This document shows positions 59,776 through 61,006 of a DNA stretch of 61,006 bases, one piece after another (the stretch's first letter is position 1; each line of letters begins with the position of its first letter). A model generated the notes under the pieces. The model was not told the DNA's origin and ran no database searches. It saw only the letters and a list, made by a program, of their open reading frames with translations. Source of the stretch: UBA60 sp964587885 (GTDB lineage: Archaea; Thermoplasmatota; Poseidoniia; Poseidoniales; Poseidoniaceae); contig CAZPME010000011.1 in the NCBI GenBank assembly GCA_964587885.1, forward strand, positions 1 through 61,006, read 5' to 3'. The position numbers and the translations under genes are program-made.

Positions 59776-61006
59776 ATGTCTGGTAGGAGCAGAAAATTAG
59801 TCGTCGAAGGTGGCGACAAAGTTATCGATTTCAATAGCAAGGCGTTCAAGCCCGCACCAGAAAGTGGAATCGCTGACGCAGTTGAAGCGATGCGTGACGG
59901 TATGATGTATCGTTACCAGCACAAAGATAAAGCCAATTCTCACGTTTCGATGTTTGAGAAAGAGTTCGCTGAACACCTAGGTACTAACTATGCCTTGGGT
60001 GTCAATTCATGTGGTGCGGCGATGTTCATCGCCCTAAATTTAGCCGGCGTAAAAAGCGGTGACAAAGTCCTCTCCAATGCATTTACTTTCACCGCAGTAC
60101 CTTCAGCGATTCACCACATCCGAGCAACACCTGTATTTGTCGAAACGACCGATGAGTGGGGACTATCGGCAGTTGATCTCGAGCGTAAAGTGGTCGAATC
60201 AGGAGCCAAAGTCCTACTGATGTCCTACATGCGAGGTCACGTTCCCGACATGGATGCAGTGATGGAGGTTGTGCACAAACACGACTTATTCTTCATCGAA
60301 GATTGTGCCCATGCATACATGACTTATTGGGATGGAATCCCCCTAGGTAAATTTGGCCACATCGCATGCTTTTCAACCCAATCAAGTAAGGGACTTTCCT
60401 CAGGTGAAGGTGGGATCCTGTGCACAGATGACCAAACTCTAGCAGCCAAAGCTTTGCTCTATGCCGGCTCATACGAAGGTCGTTGGGACCGCCACCACGG
60501 CATGGACTCACAAATGATGAGCGATTTACAGGACAATATCCCTGGCTATTCAATGCGCATGAACGAAATTACTGGAGCAATTTTGCGCCCTCAAATTCCC
60601 CGCTTAGAAGAAATCCGAAATATCCACCGTAGTAATTACCAATATCTTGAATCGTTAATTGGGCAACATCCCAATCTCAACATTCCACAACCACATCCCA
60701 AGGCCGAATATTTCTGCGATACAATGCAATTTCATATTGCTGGCCTAACTCACCAACAAGCCGATTCTTTTGTCCAATTGATGATTCAGGAAGGGCTCGG
60801 TGTGCAAATATTTGGCTCTGACCGCAACGCTCGTGATTTCCGAGAATGGAAATACTTGAATGGATCTGAGCAAGTTGATTTACCCGAAACTGTGCAAAAT
60901 ATTGAGTTCGCAGTCGACCTTTCACTTCAACCCCATCTCGGGCATGCCGAAATGGACATTATCGCCCAAGTCATCACTGATATTCTTGATTACATCAACA
61001 ACGGCT
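59776..61006 (+). CDS. DegT/DnrJ/EryC1/StrS-family PLP aminotransferase, 3' end off window
   Basis: A partial open frame of 410 codons without a stop, running off the window. This fold-type I PLP enzyme is typical of sugar aminotransferases. The catalytic Lys lies in CFSTQSSKGLSSGEGGILCT, and EDCAHAYM matches the PLP-contacting Asp region. NSCGAAMFIALNLAGVKSGD is the phosphate-binding opening. Such enzymes make amino sugars for surface glycans, in keeping with the cis-prenyltransferase and phosphomannomutase elsewhere in the window. The ATG is at 59776. The full length and downstream genes cannot be seen. Confidence 0.9.
   Translation, partial: MSGRSRKLVVEGGDKVIDFNSKAFKPAPESGIADAVEAMRDGMMYRYQHKDKANSHVSMFEKEFAEHLGTNYALGVNSCGAAMFIALNLAGVKSGDKVLSNAFTFTAVPSAIHHIRATPVFVETTDEWGLSAVDLERKVVESGAKVLLMSYMRGHVPDMDAVMEVVHKHDLFFIEDCAHAYMTYWDGIPLGKFGHIACFSTQSSKGLSSGEGGILCTDDQTLAAKALLYAGSYEGRWDRHHGMDSQMMSDLQDNIPGYSMRMNEITGAILRPQIPRLEEIRNIHRSNYQYLESLIGQHPNLNIPQPHPKAEYFCDTMQFHIAGLTHQQADSFVQLMIQEGLGVQIFGSDRNARDFREWKYLNGSEQVDLPETVQNIEFAVDLSLQPHLGHAEMDIIAQVITDILDYINNG

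Noticed and set aside
1..61006. CTAG depletion as support for a CTAG-specific methyltransferase
   Set aside because: CTAG occurs at several places in the window, and I could not count it reliably, so the target site is left open.
1..61006. CRISPR arrays, insertion sequences, integrases, rRNA genes
   Set aside because: No repeat-spacer arrays, transposase motifs, integrase genes or rRNA-like stretches were seen.

Overview
The window looks like a piece of a marine planktonic archaeal chromosome, most likely Marine Group II (Candidatus Poseidoniales, Thermoplasmatota) or a close relative. The evidence is archaeal informational genes (stalk proteins L10/L12 with P-type acidic tails, L1, L11, Spt5, SecE/Sec61-gamma, L21e, RpoF/Rpb4, a DUF655 protein, KsgA/Dim1, RadA, Pus10, Fap7-type adenylate kinase, CDP-alcohol phosphatidyltransferase) beside FtsZ, a cis-prenyltransferase and many exported proteins. 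Taxonomy is inferred from gene content only. Genes are tightly packed on both strands, no gap between features exceeds about 300 bases, and no mobile element, CRISPR array or rRNA is visible. Many starts follow a GGTGA or GAGG Shine-Dalgarno motif, which I used to choose starts.

Layout. 1-5.8 kb: a small membrane-anchored protein, a sodium:neurotransmitter-type symporter, an exported M14 carboxypeptidase with calcium-type repeats, and an unknown membrane protein. 5.9-11.7 kb: cis-prenyltransferase, Nudix hydrolase, a DUF354-like glycosyltransferase-fold protein, RidA, phosphomannomutase and two unknown proteins. 11.9-15.5 kb: a minus-strand translation and secretion cluster, SecE-Spt5-L11-L1-L10-L12. 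15.6-26.1 kb: DnaJ-like protein, an MMPL transporter, Pus10, the L21e-RpoF-DUF655-KsgA cluster, and a ferredoxin/MIP18-like set. 26.1-30.3 kb: thioredoxin-like protein plus peroxiredoxin, a probable histone-fold protein, an M24 peptidase and an amino-methylating DNA methyltransferase. 30.4-37.7 kb: phosphoglycerate kinase and a five-gene operon for a molybdopterin oxidoreductase with a TauE/SafE exporter. 37.8-48.7 kb: tRNA-Thr, an ABC-F ATPase, an EF-hand protein, an amidohydrolase, a Ca2+/cation antiporter, a 1018-residue surface protein, lipid and nucleotide enzymes, and initiator tRNA-Met. 48.8-61.0 kb: lipoprotein, RadA, FtsZ, further exported proteins, a Bat-type HTH/PAS regulator with OsmC, isocitrate dehydrogenase, a methyltransferase, a subtilisin-like protease, and a DegT-type aminotransferase that runs off the end.

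How it fits together. The exported M14 and S8 peptidases, the M24 peptidase and the sodium-coupled symporter suit a protein-degrading heterotroph. The molybdenum operon resembles a cytoplasm-facing SoeABC sulfite dehydrogenase whose iron-sulfur and membrane subunits are fused, next to a candidate sulfite exporter. The translation cluster holds two unusual architectures: an L11 lacking its whole N-terminal domain, and an Spt5 carrying an N-terminal Nudix-like domain without the catalytic glutamates. Other points of interest are a SAP-like domain inside Pus10, a possible doubled histone fold, an EF-hand protein near a calcium-type antiporter, and a series of short perfect inverted repeats, several with ATA/TAT/TAC triloops, close to start codons.
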